NCBI GenBank assembly: GCA_905178155.1
Contig: CAJINV010000001.1
Coordinates: 15,500,142-15,564,141, forward strand
Direction of reading: 5' to 3'
DNA: 64,000 nucleotides
DNA from: Amoebophrya sp. A120
Lineage: Eukaryota > Sar > Dinophyceae > Syndiniales > Amoebophryaceae
The translations under genes and the position numbers were made by a program. Positions 1-11,500 of this stretch are shown piece by piece. The notes beneath the pieces were generated by a model. That model saw only the letters and a program-made list of their open reading frames with translations, did not search any database and had not been told where the DNA came from. Within the stretch, counting starts at the first letter, position 1. The number at the start of each line of letters is the position of its first letter.

Positions 1-2
1 CT

Positions 3-3000
3 AGTGTCAGTGAGCTTCGCGACGAAAATGGTAGGAACGTTGGCACTGGCGCCGAGAATAGTAAAAGTTTGTACCACACGACCACCCAGAGGATCATTCC
101 CTCCCTGCTGGTGCAGGATGCGGAACTTCTGAATCTGATCGCGCGCTCGCTCCACCTTATCCTGACCAACGAGAACCTGCGACTGCCGGCGGAGATTTAC
201 CACGGTGAAGAAAAACCGCAAGCAACGGAGGAATCCTTTGCACGGCAGGCTAGGGACTTGGAAACCGCCGACCTGGCTTACCTCGGGTACCGGTCACGCG
301 ACACACTTCCGGCAAAAGCCTTCCGCCAGGATTCGCACGCACTGGCCGCGTTGATGAGCCAGTGGCAGGATCTGACGTACAGGTTCCTCGCCTCGCACCA
401 CGACCTAATGCAGCGCCGCCACACAGAAAGGAAAGACCGCGACCAGAAAGAAAACCAGCGCCTCATCGATACGATCAACTTGGGGAATGGCGGCAAAGCT
501 GAAGGTGGAACGCGCGAAGAAGGCCGCCGCCGCGAGAAAATCACTACAATTTCTGCGGGTGCAGCGCTCTCAAACGAAGCAGGGGCTGCATCTGCTGCGC
601 CAACAGAAGACGCGGTGCGAGAAGATGTGATCGCGTACGCATATCGTGTTCTGGTCTACCACTGCCGCATATTGCACCGAAAATTCGCCGAGACGAAGTA
701 CATTGGTAGCCTGTTTGGTAGTTACAACACAAACCGCTATTTCGCAGCCGTGCCGCGGCCAGCCGAAAAGGTAGCTGCGCTAATTCCTGGCTTCAACTTT
801 ACAAACCTGGCCTTGAAGTTATCGCACGACATCGCCTGGGCGCAGCGGGCTTTTAGGCAGCAAGTTGGAGAACTAGCAGAAGTTCTGGACAGTTTTCCGT
901 ACAATTTGTCCTCGCAGCAGGGCTACAATAGAGAGGACACAGGGAATAAACGAGCAGCGTTTTCACGAACAGCAAATGACGAGGATCCGAATAAGAAAGC
1001 AGGAGCGCAGCAAGGACTTCTACAAGCCAAATTTCCGCATTTATCCACACACTACGAATACCATGCGAGGTTGCTTCCAGAATTCGAAAAAAACACGAGA
1101 GTGGGCACAGATGACGAACAACTCAGCGCACTTTCCCATTGGATCGCACAGCACATTCTGTTTCCGCACCATCCACAGAGCTTCCGGGAATCCATCGCGG
1201 TGAGGATAAAGAACGTCGCTGAATTGCAGCAATCCGTTGCGAAGCGCGAACTCGGCTACGTAACGCGTGTGGCTGTGCCGGTCCTGAAGGCCCTGCGCGC
1301 ACTCCTTTCAGAAATGTTCGAAGGCGCGGACTTTCCGAAATTTCGCAAACTACATTATTCGGAAATGAGCACGCCGAGGAAGGAGGACAAGAATCTACTC
1401 ACCTACGATTCCCATTCCCTCCTACCCGTGTGGACAGACGGGCACTCCCCGCTGTTCCACGACTACCGCAGTGAGGTACAGGAACTGACGCCGGCAGTGC
1501 ACCATGCGTACGACGAGATGCTGCCCCGGTTCGACGCGTACTACCGGCTGTTTGCGACCGCGATCGCCGCGGAAAACGCGGAGCGCATTCTGGAAAACGG
1601 CTATGACATCGATTTGGAGGTCCGACACGCACAAAAAGGTTTTGTCGTCACCTGCCAGCGGGAAGTCTACAAAGCGCTGGTGCGCGCCGCGCAGAACACG
1701 CAACTGCTGCATGAACCGACGCTGATGGCGCGGCGGCTGGTTCCCCGGGACGAAGCGTTCGTCCGCGAGAAACAGACCAAGCGGTGGGAGGACGCGGGGC
1801 AGCACCAGGTCCAGTGCTACCACGACCCCCACTTCGCGGCCGACGTGGCGGCGTTTCTCGGCCGCAACCACTCCGCCATGTCCAGGCGGATGCTGCAGGT
1901 GCCAGCAAAGGTCGTCGACTACGAATTCGTGTCCGACTTTCCGGCGCTCGTGAAGAAAACGACGTCAGTGAAGGAAGCAGTAACAGTAACAGAGGGAAGC
2001 TCATCATCATCTGCCAGGATTGGTGGAAAACGGCTGGAAACAGGCCGCATTGTTGGACCACCCACCAGCGGTTTCCTGGACTGGCTGCTCCCGAACAAGA
2101 GCTTTGCCGCGAACTCGCGGTTCCACGTCCTTCACTATCTGGTGCTCCAACTCACCGGAAACAGCAAAAACGGCGAATCAACCTCAACCACAGCTCCAGC
2201 TGCGCAAAACAAAAATACAGAAACCGACGACCACTCAACGCCAAAAGGACCAGCATCGCCGTTCTTTTTTGCCGAGATTGGGACCCGCAGCGGCGACACG
2301 CCCCGCTACCTGATGGAGCAGTTTGACTTCATTTTCAGTTTGATCGTGGACATTTTCTGGATTGACTCCACCGGCGCGGACATTTTTCAGCGTTTTCCGG
2401 GGCGCGCTAGCTTTATCAAGTCCGACAGTGCCTTGGTGTCTGACAAGCAAATTCGGCGCCAATTTTTCAACAAGATGCGGCTGTCGTCGAGAACTTCGAC
2501 TACACCCAGTACTGTGGCAGCACAGAGCCGGCGCACTGGAGTTGTAGGGGGAGATGAAGCAGTAGCAGACTTTTCGGATCGCGATGACCAGATGGCTGCC
2601 GGAGCTTCTCTGCAGCCTCAGTTTGCAGCTTCAAGTTCTTCTACCACGGCAAGTAGGCGGAACGGCGCCCGTACGAAGAAGAAAAGGCACGACTATAACA
2701 CAGATAGGTATAATCACGAGCAGGATCACCATCTCCACGGGATGGGGTCTGATTCAGAAAATAAAAATGACGACAATCGACGACGAGCTGCTGGAGAAAA
2801 TAAAGATATAAATACTAACCACAGGAGTACGACATTATCAACACACTTCCTGTTCGACCTGATTTTTATCGACGGGGACCACAGTTATGAGGGCGTGCAA
2901 AGAGACCTGGCGGCTTGGTACCCGCGATTGCGGGCAGGGGGTGTACTCGCCGGGCACGACTTCGATATTCAGTGGTACGGCGTCGTATTGGCTGTACTGG

Positions 3001-3071
3001 AATTTGTACAAAAACAGAATCTGAAACTCTGGCTGGGTCCGGACGCCGTGTGGTGGGTGTACAAACCCTAG
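3..3071 (+). CDS. Methyltransf_24-like protein, 5' partial
   Basis: The reading frame is open from the first bases of the window, so the 5' end lies outside; no ATG near the edge is clearly the start. The C-terminal third looks like a class I SAM-dependent methyltransferase of the Methyltransf_24/FkbM type. A motif-I-like AEIGTRSGDTPRY is coded near 2272-2310, FIDGDHSYEGV near 2863-2895 (the acidic D-x-D-H-S-Y segment typical of the family), and GGVLAGHDF near 2938-2963. A low-complexity insert of about 110 residues (2480-2840), rich in Arg, Ser, Asn and His, separates motif I from the DGDHSY segment. The N-terminal two thirds (about 700 residues) match nothing I recognise. No introns are needed. 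A paralogous C-terminal domain is coded at 59037-60908. The fold is fairly secure; the substrate is unknown. Confidence 0.75.
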   Translation, partial: SVSELRDENGRNVGTGAENSKSLYHTTTQRIIPSLLVQDAELLNLIARSLHLILTNENLRLPAEIYHGEEKPQATEESFARQARDLETADLAYLGYRSRDTLPAKAFRQDSHALAALMSQWQDLTYRFLASHHDLMQRRHTERKDRDQKENQRLIDTINLGNGGKAEGGTREEGRRREKITTISAGAALSNEAGAASAAPTEDAVREDVIAYAYRVLVYHCRILHRKFAETKYIGSLFGSYNTNRYFAAVPRPAEKVAALIPGFNFTNLALKLSHDIAWAQRAFRQQVGELAEVLDSFPYNLSSQQGYNREDTGNKRAAFSRTANDEDPNKKAGAQQGLLQAKFPHLSTHYEYHARLLPEFEKNTRVGTDDEQLSALSHWIAQHILFPHHPQSFRESIAVRIKNVAELQQSVAKRELGYVTRVAVPVLKALRALLSEMFEGADFPKFRKLHYSEMSTPRKEDKNLLTYDSHSLLPVWTDGHSPLFHDYRSEVQELTPAVHHAYDEMLPRFDAYYRLFATAIAAENAERILENGYDIDLEVRHAQKGFVVTCQREVYKALVRAAQNTQLLHEPTLMARRLVPRDEAFVREKQTKRWEDAGQHQVQCYHDPHFAADVAAFLGRNHSAMSRRMLQVPAKVVDYEFVSDFPALVKKTTSVKEAVTVTEGSSSSSARIGGKRLETGRIVGPPTSGFLDWLLPNKSFAANSRFHVLHYLVLQLTGNSKNGESTSTTAPAAQNKNTETDDHSTPKGPASPFFFAEIGTRSGDTPRYLMEQFDFIFSLIVDIFWIDSTGADIFQRFPGRASFIKSDSALVSDKQIRRQFFNKMRLSSRTSTTPSTVAAQSRRTGVVGGDEAVADFSDRDDQMAAGASLQPQFAASSSSTTASRRNGARTKKKRHDYNTDRYNHEQDHHLHGMGSDSENKNDDNRRRAAGENKDINTNHRSTTLSTHFLFDLIFIDGDHSYEGVQRDLAAWYPRLRAGGVLAGHDFDIQWYGVVLAVLEFVQKQNLKLWLGPDAVWWVYKP

Positions 3072-3572
3072 CATACTACAACAAGAAGAACATGAACAGG
3101 GCGCACTCACATTGATTACGGCAGCGTCCATAGCATAGCGGTGCAGGAGCCAGCATGGTTGGTTCGCTTCGCACAGACACCAACAAAAAAATGGGCAGCT
3201 TGTGTCCCGGCAGTGTCATGGGTGCGACTCAAGCACATGCCGCGAAGCTGTTCGGTCATAGTGTTAGTGGAGTGTGACGATTCGATGTACTTAAGTACGT
3301 ACTTACATAAGCAACCAGGTTTGTCCAGTCACTGTAGCGACAATATGAATATTCCAGCACCAGGAGAGTTAGTATTTGAATAATGTTGTTGGAACTGGTG
3401 GCTGTGGCACCTTCGCGTTCGCTTACAAGGCCGTGCTTCACTTTCTTGATGGCGGAATATGTATATGAATCAGACAAATAGATGAAATAGATGATAGATA
3501 GTTGTTCTTGCACTGCAAAGTCAAAGTGTTACTCTTACCTTTACGAGAAAGAAATAAAGTACGTTACCAAGA
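3072..3572. other. intergenic, nothing recognised
   Basis: AT-richer spacer between two co-oriented genes, with short unconvincing reading frames only and no recognisable promoter or RNA gene. Confidence 0.6.
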
Positions 3573-4649
3573 ATGGCGCCACCGACGCTCTCGTTCTACC
3601 GCTCCCTCGCGAAACTGGCGGTGCAGATTTTTGCAGATTTCTTGCCGGAAAATGTGCCCATGGATGCTGCATACGTGTACACGGAGACGCCGGATAACGA
3701 GCCGCCGGGCTTGCAGGGCGCAGCAAAATTGCTGCGAGAGCGGACCGAAATTCCGCTTCTGTTGCTCTACGGCGGGGAGCAGGAATGCGGCGGCACCCGC
3801 CCGGGCAACGTCACCGTGTTCCATGGGTTCACCGGGACGAGGCGAAATTTGTTGGCGGAAATAGCACGGGTGGAAGGCGAGAGCAGAGAAAACCAAAACG
3901 GCAAAAGCGGCCACACCAAGCTCGGCGTGGCTAGTAGCGTAACACAGAATCACTTGTCAAAGAGTGGCCCGACTTCAAGGCCGGAGGAAGAAAACGGCAT
4001 ACTATCGCGGACCTCGATTTTGCCCTGGCCTTTCAGGTGTGGCGCTGACAACATGACGCACACTCTGAATGAGGCACGAGAACTACTGACAAACATTCAG
4101 ACATGGAACAGTTTACTGGGCGACCATCCGCGGCCTGGGCCATCATGCAGCGAGGTGCAAGAACGAGGAGAGCGGGACGATGGGAAGCAGGGTAAATGTT
4201 CCGTTGCCAGCACCACTCGCCCAGCAATATCTCGTAAAGAAACTGAGAAAGATTTCGCGTGGCGGAAGGGAAAACTCGTGGAGCTGCTGGAAAGAACCCG
4301 ACATCGATCTAGTACTAGTACTGCGAGTAGAAGTTCTCCTCAGATATCTCGGGAAATCCGCAACTTGGTCATTATCGCACCGACAATCCACCTACTTCGG
4401 GCCTTTGTCACCACGGTGTCAGTGTTAATCGAGAAAAATATGACGGACAGCGTGAACGTCTTTGCCTACCCGGGCACGGCAACAGACTGGGAAGGCAGCG
4501 TGGTGCATTCACAGGGAATCACGACCGGCACACGCTCGGCGTTGCTGGACGGTGAGTTGGATCGCATTGCTCGCTACCACGAAAAAGGGGATTTGGTAGA
4601 TCCGAACGCGGTGCTTGAATATCTACAAATGAGTAGGAGCCGCTTGTAG
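3573..4649 (+). CDS. YdcF/DUF218-like protein
   Basis: Single-exon gene of 358 residues starting at the first ATG of the frame. The pattern fits the DUF218 (YdcF/SanA/ElyC) fold. There is an N-terminal strand with YVYTETPDNEPPGLQGAAK, then IPLLLLYGGE. A TLNEARELL segment corresponds to the conserved N-T-x-E-A region. NLVIIAPTIHLLRAF matches the usual 'vtsayHmpRA' strand-helix. The C-terminus GELDRIARYHEKGDLV followed by VLEYLQMSR also fits. A hydrophilic insert of about 100 residues sits before the LVIIAP strand. Family members act on cell-envelope or sugar metabolism in bacteria; the role here is unknown. The assignment rests on motif resemblance only. Confidence 0.5.
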   Translation: MAPPTLSFYRSLAKLAVQIFADFLPENVPMDAAYVYTETPDNEPPGLQGAAKLLRERTEIPLLLLYGGEQECGGTRPGNVTVFHGFTGTRRNLLAEIARVEGESRENQNGKSGHTKLGVASSVTQNHLSKSGPTSRPEEENGILSRTSILPWPFRCGADNMTHTLNEARELLTNIQTWNSLLGDHPRPGPSCSEVQERGERDDGKQGKCSVASTTRPAISRKETEKDFAWRKGKLVELLERTRHRSSTSTASRSSPQISREIRNLVIIAPTIHLLRAFVTTVSVLIEKNMTDSVNVFAYPGTATDWEGSVVHSQGITTGTRSALLDGELDRIARYHEKGDLVDPNAVLEYLQMSRSRL

Positions 4650-5518
4650 TCACTTGGCTGACAAAAAAGCGACTTCTGGGTGATCTCCCACCGTTTCTAT
4701 AATTTCACTCGAATAAACAAGCAGTGCTTAGTTCTATGTTGCTTAGATTTCTGGTGACCCGGCAGGCACCGGTGCGAGTGTGCGTGCGTCAATGTGCTGC
4801 TGGTCTTTGTGTTCTAAACGGAGGTGGGGATTTTTTGACTTGGGGTCGTCGTTGATGGGTCACTCGTTCTCTTTCGCGCATTGATTCGCATACCAAAGGA
4901 TCGCGGTACCTTTATTCAAAGCCGAAGCTGATGAAAATTAATCTCATTTTCAACATTTGCATGTGTCTATTCTCATTTTCAACTCGATTCGCTCTCGATT
5001 TCGAAAAACAATGGCTTCATCAAGAGAGATAGCGACACACTTTTTCCGACGAGGTTTCTATAATTTGGATGATAGTATAAACATACATAGAGATAGAGAG
5101 AATGGAGAGACGCAAGGGCCCTGGATTTCCAGGTTTTTCGTTTTCGTCATCGTCCCCCTCACAGGCGTGCGCTTTTCGCTATCGAAATCGAAAGAGTTTT
5201 CGCACTCATTGTATGTTCATCTTCGAGCTCGATCTTGCGCAATATTAATTTGCTTTAAGTAATGGCAACGACACGTGCACCCACGGCCACGGGCACGTCG
5301 ACGTGCAGTAAGTAAAATCTTTTTACAACCGTCGCTCATCTATACTATCTGATGAACAAGAAGGAGGTGACCAAAAGAGCAAGGAAATAGTGAAAAAAGC
5401 TGTATATTTTATACCTTTAACTGTCTTGTTCAACCAAGTAAAGGTAAATCTCAACATGTAAGTTGATAAAGTGAAAATGTAAGTATACTCATCACTGCTA
5501 GTACTGCGGAGGTAAACG
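4650..5518. other. intergenic, nothing recognised
   Basis: About 870 bp of AT-rich DNA with no convincing coding potential, RNA gene or repeat. It precedes the large EF-hand gene, so its leader and promoter probably lie here, but no motif is identifiable. Confidence 0.6.
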
Positions 5519-8500
5519 ATGTTGCGGTCCTGCGTGACGTGGTGGCTTCTGCTGGTCGCCTCGTTTGCGGGACCTCGACGCCGGCGTGACTATGGAGTCG
5601 TGCGTCGATCTTCCACCCGAATGCTGCTGTTTGCGAGTGCGGGTGCGTCGTCACTCCTTCTTTCGGCAGTCTTCCCAGCGTTTCTTTTTCTTGCCGCAGT
5701 GGCGGTCGTTTACGAAGAGAAGCGAAAAACGGAAAAGCAGATTCTGCAGAACAGAAATGAATTCGGTTGGGACACCTCCTCGTTGGAGGAGCAGATTCAA
5801 CATGCTGTCCATGAGATCCAGGAGTTGTTTCACCAAGATGATAACGATCTTCAACATGTAAACCCCGCTCTCTGGGCGTGGGAACATGACGGAACCGACC
5901 CTGGCGAGGCGCTGGACCACGAGCAGGGCATGACCTTTGACGACTACTGGGACGAGCGCGAAGAGAGTGCAGCTCACGCATTGGGCGACAAGTACTTATG
6001 AATAAAAGGAAATAGTTTATTGCAAGAGAGCAAGTTTATATCCTCTTTTTAGTTTTAGTTTTACCGGCGTTCTTTTGGTATGCAAGTGTAGAGGTTCGCC
6101 TTTTCGGTATGTTATTTAGCTTGTTTTGCTTTTTTTTCTGATCTTTGCGAACGATATTATGCTAACGCAGGTGGGACGAGATGGACGAGTCCGAGCAGCG
6201 CGCGTATATCTACGAAGACATCGACGCTGATGGCTACCATACCCAAAAAGATGTAGATGTACTCGAAGAGAACCGAGACACCTTCGAAGGGAAGTTAGAA
6301 GACCCGGAACAACACGTGCCCACTGGCCAGGAAGATGGCGGAGATACAAATGCAGCACATGATCATCAGGAGGCAACAGCAAATTCCGGTGCGGACTCAA
6401 CAGCGGAGGGCAACGACCATCATCTTCACAGTCAGGAACAAGCAGCTGCAACCCCCGAAGCCGCACAGGACCACCACGCCCACGAAAGCGTACATGAGCA
6501 TGAGCGAGAGCAGGGGGATGATGCAGAAGCTCATGAAGAAGATGGTGGGGACGATGGGCAGCGCGATCATCCAAATGAAGGTGGTGCCGAGTCCAACGAC
6601 AAGGAGGAGGAAACTACAAAGATTGCTACCTCTACTTCTAGTCCTGCCGACCACCCGGCCACTAAACCGCCTGGCGACAGTGAGGGTGACGCTACTACAG
6701 CTATTCCAAGTCCAACTGAGACTGACCACGAGGAGGTTCAGGAACAAGGTCATGCTGAGAAAGGTGTTCCTGATGAGCGAGGACCTACACAGCAGGAACA
6801 GGCTCAAGTAGAACAGCAAGACGAAGACCGTGATGATCGTGATCAAGATGAAAGAGAAGACACTTCTTCATCTGGAAAGGCGACGACAGAGGGGCGTACT
6901 GCAGAGGAAGAAACTACTGAGAAGGTGGACGAGCACGCAGATGAAACTAAACAAGACGGCGAGGGCGGCCCCGAAAAGCAGGAGGATGGCAGCGCGACAT
7001 CATCTTCAAAAGGCAAAGAAGAGGAAAAGGACGACGACGAGCCTCCGAATGCCGGCACGTTCTGGAACAACCTTCCCGAGTACATGAAAAAAAGACAGGA
7101 AGGTATCAAAATAGAGGAACTACGCGATCTGGCGAAAGACGACCCAGCTTTATGGAAGCCGTTCGATCCAGCTCCCGACGGTACCGTGCATGCTTTTTTC
7201 CTTCCGTCAACATGATTGGAGGAGGACGTGCAGGCGCACTGACTTCTTGCTCCCAACAAACCTAAGAATGTCGCGCACGCTATTATAGGGCCTAACTGAA
7301 AATCAGGTGGCGTTGCATGTAGTTCCTAAATACGAGATGCAAGAACAGGTGCTGTAGCGTTCTAGGGCCTGAACTGAAAATTTTTCTAACTCAACTATGT
7401 TGCGACCTCATGTTGGAGTCGAGACATTGAGGTGGAGCACTATGATTTTTAGCATGAAAGTCACGTAGCACTGCTTACAGCTTGGGCCCCTGTTAAATAA
7501 GCGGCCGCGTAAGCTCTTTGTAATTGGTGCGTATTTCGCGTCTCGGATAATTTCACGAACAGTGCAGTGCACACCCTGAAACTTTCCCCAGGGTCGCAAT
7601 ATTTGGCAGCTTTCGCGCCCGCCGGTCGCAAGAACAAAAGCGGGCCAGCGATCCATCGTGGGTTGGCGCAGCTTTTGTGGCAGCGCCTTTTCCGCGGATC
7701 AAACGGGCGCGCGAACGCGATCGCGTGGGCGACGCCTCTGGCACTCCGGGCCGGGTTGGGGAGGAGGTGGGAGGACGGCGGGCTAAGCCGCTCCGAGAAC
7801 GCGTTCTCGAGCCGATTTGGCCGGGGGGCGCAGGCGTTCTCGAGCCGATTTGGTCGCTCGCGGATGGGCCAGAGGTCGGAGCGGCCGAAGTCGGCCCGGA
7901 GTGGCGGTTTGGTCGGGAAGCGATGGGGCCCGGCACGCCGGGCCGGGTTGGGGACGAGGCGGGAGGGCGGCGGGCCAGGTCGGATGGGCGGCTGGCTCTG
8001 GCACTTCGGGCCGGGTTGGAGAGGGCGACCAAATCGGCGTGAGGTCGCGTTCTCGAGCCGGTTTGGTGGGGCTGCTGACCAAATCGTCTCGAGATCGCGG
8101 TCTCGCGCCGATTTGGTCGCCCGCGGGTGGATGCCCCAGGACGGGTTGGGGAGGGCGACCAAATCGGCGCGAGACCGCGACTTGGTGAGGCTGCTGGCCA
8201 AATCGTCTCGAGATCGCGGTCTCGAACCGATTTGGTCCAACTTTGGTGAGGCTCCTGACCAAATCGGCCCGAGATCGCGGCCTCGAGCCGATTTGGTCGG
8301 CCGCGGTTGGACGGGCTGGAGAGGCCGATGACCAAATCGCCCCGAGATCGCGGTCTCGAGCCGATTTGGTCGGCCGCGGGTGGACGGGTTGGAGAGGCCG
8401 CTGACCAAATCGTCCCGAGATCGCGATCTCGGGCCGATTTGGTCGGCCGCGGATGGACGGGGTGGAGAGGCCGCTGACCAAATCGTCCCGAGATCGCGAT

Positions 8501-11500
8501 CTCGGGCCGATTTGGTCGGCCGTTGTAGTCGAGACGTTGAGGTGGAGCACTATGATTTTTAGCATGAAAGTCACGTAGCGCTCGTCCACGAATTTCTACT
8601 CGAATGCCCGCGCAAGGGATCGATGGGACTAAACATGGGAATGCTATTAACTTTCCAAGTTATATTTACAGTAGAAAATGTTCAGTACATGGATGTAGAC
8701 GTACAACTGCTAATGTGCTTTCTGCGTGATTCTTTCGATCCTATTCATGGAGCGTCACAAGTTGTGGCCTGCTTCATGATGTCAACACGTTTGAGATGCA
8801 ATTTTCTCGTTATAATCTACGATATTATGGGCAATATCCTGCTCCCAAAAATCTAATTTTCAGGAACCTCTCCTCTTGACGTGGACCACGACGGATTCGT
8901 AACGCGCGATATCCTACAGAAAAGTTCACCTATATACCAGAGGAAAACCAAGACTGACAATTCTCCCTCATGCTATAAAAATCCAGAAAGTTGTAGGTCA
9001 GTTGGAACGACAGAAGCATGAATATGACAGAGGGGCCCAAAAAAATTTGTCACGCTGCACAGCCTCCTTTTTGTTTTACTGTAGTTTTTGTGCTGACAGA
9101 AAGCATTGTTACAATCCATTATTCAGGCAGCATTTTTAAATTTTCCGGTACGGTTGTGCTTTTCTGTAGGATACAGAAGGAACTGGAAAAGACCGACCTG
9201 ACCGGACAGTGGATGAACGAGTACTTCGTAGACCACCCGAATAATGAAGATCACCAGCTCATTACTCTGAGTAAAAACGTCCCCACCAGCCCAGAATCGA
9301 GAACCAACAGAAATCGGAATTTCTTTGGTTGACAAATCAGCAAGGTCTGGCTGTTGCGCATGACAAGTTAGTTTGGAGTCTCGTAGCCTAATTAGGATAA
9401 TCTAGCGCCGCACCGGCGACCCCGCCGCATCACAAAAAATCGATTCTCTTTTCCTCTTTTCCTGATTCTTGTAGCATGACAGATACCAGCAACCCAATTA
9501 TACATACAAAATGGCTCGTGTGAGGCTGTAGCTGTACTCGGGCTGCGCATGAGATACATTTCAGGCATGCAGATTTGTATAGGAGATATCAATCTATGGC
9601 TATGATTGTGATTGATGTGCAGAAGGAGATTTTTTTCGGCAGGCGGATGCAGATTTGCTTTTGCATGCCAGATTGTTTTAGGGTGGGGACGTTTTTACAC
9701 AGGATTCTTGTCCCGGATGAAGAGCAAAAGATGCTGCAGGAAAAGTTTGGTGCGGACTCCAATGGTGAGTTTTCTGACTCGCAGAAGAAGGATATTCCCT
9801 GAAAATTAACCACCCCCATCATGACAAAAGACGAATAAACAAATTTTGTTTATTGCAAGACAAATTTCACATTCATGTATGAGGATGGTTGATTTTCAGA
9901 GAATAGAGGACGTCGTGGACTACCTGATCACCCGCCATACCATAGTCGAGCCCATTATGGCAGTGCCAGGATCAAAATCGACAAAGCTGAAACCATTTGC
10001 AATTCACAAAATGGACTCCAGGTGGTGGACCCACAGCCACGATTTCTGTCTGCGCATGATGAGAAGTTTTCCCGGTGCTGGGAGCCAGTCTCGTATCATG
10101 CTGCATAGGGCAAAGAAGCTTGCTCGCCCTTCTGTCATGCTAGTCAGCGTCAGCCGCCCAAATATTATGATTTGCCCTTATTTCATCTTCGAAGCATACT
10201 ACAATTGGCCTCCCGTGGTGCGTCCTCTGTAATATTAGAGTCAGTCCTTGCAGCCCTTGCGACGTCGTATTTTATGCGTGACGTGTTCAACATCTTTGTT
10301 GATATCAATATGGCGTTCTCAACTGTTACATTCTCAGCTGTTACATGATTTGTCATGCAAATTTACCACCAGGATCGCGTTGATTAAGCTGTTCCGCATG
10401 ACAAATATCCGAAGGGCCAAACAGCATCTAAGTCTGTGCCAAATCTGTAATGCAAAAGGCGCAACTTTCCCCCTTTCACTTTCGCTGTTCTTGCATTACA
10501 AATTCATGTAACAGCTGAGAATGTAACGTTTGAGAACCCCATAATCAAGCCTGACGCTTCCATACCCACGGTTTACGACGACAAGAAGGAGCTGCTAACC
10601 GCCGACGGGTCCGAAATCGACCCGAAAAAGGTGTGGGACGTGTACGATAATCACGACCAGGACCACGATGGGCAGTTTGACGCCGGGCTTGCGGGAGAGT
10701 ATCAGAAGGCGGCGGCAAAAATTTTGGGCGACGAAGGGAAGCTGCAGGACGGGTTGACTCCCGACGAGGTGCGCAGGTTGGCGGACGAAAATCCCACCGT
10801 CTTCGGAGATCTGGCGAACGGGGAAGCGGGCAAAGCGCTCCTTGCGGACGGAGGCGACCCGCCGAACACCATCACGCCGGACGAGTTCCAGAGCTACTAT
10901 CAGAACGAGGGCGGCTGGGGCGAGGGCGATACCACAGACATAAACGAGAAGACACGGATCCTGGACAAGATCGACGATCTATGACAGTGCACAACTCCTC
11001 CTCCCCCTGGTTTGTCACGCAAACAGTGCTAAGAGGCACAGGTAGGATTCCAGCCTTTGCCTCTTGGCACTGTTTGCGTGACAAGTTCTGGTAGCCTAGA
11101 TAGCACTACCATCCAGTAGACATTTGTCATGCCAAACCGGCACTGTTGCTGATCTGAACCAGCACCTGATGCTTGTATTGCCGTTCCTGCTAATATACAA
11201 ATGAGGGGGAGGTGGAGTTGTGCACTGTCATACGATCCCGAGAAACGGTTCCAATTTGTGCAGTTTTTGAAGGAGGGACGGGAAACCTTCAAGCCAAATT
11301 TTGACGTCGTCCCACTGGAAACGAAGATTGACTTGTTTGACGCCGACGGTATCCCAGTGGAGAAAATGAAAGCTAGCACCAGGGGGGCACATTTATTGTA
11401 TGTGCCTCCAAACTAAATACGGAAAAAACACAGAATGGCCAGGCAGCCTGGTCAACAATATGGCGCTGAGTCAGCTACGCAAAAGAGACAGATAGATATA

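Noticed and set aside
7461-8589. Long overlapping Arg/Pro-rich frames on both strands of the GC-rich block
   Set aside because: Stop-poor because of high GC and tandem palindromes; located in a GT-AG intron.
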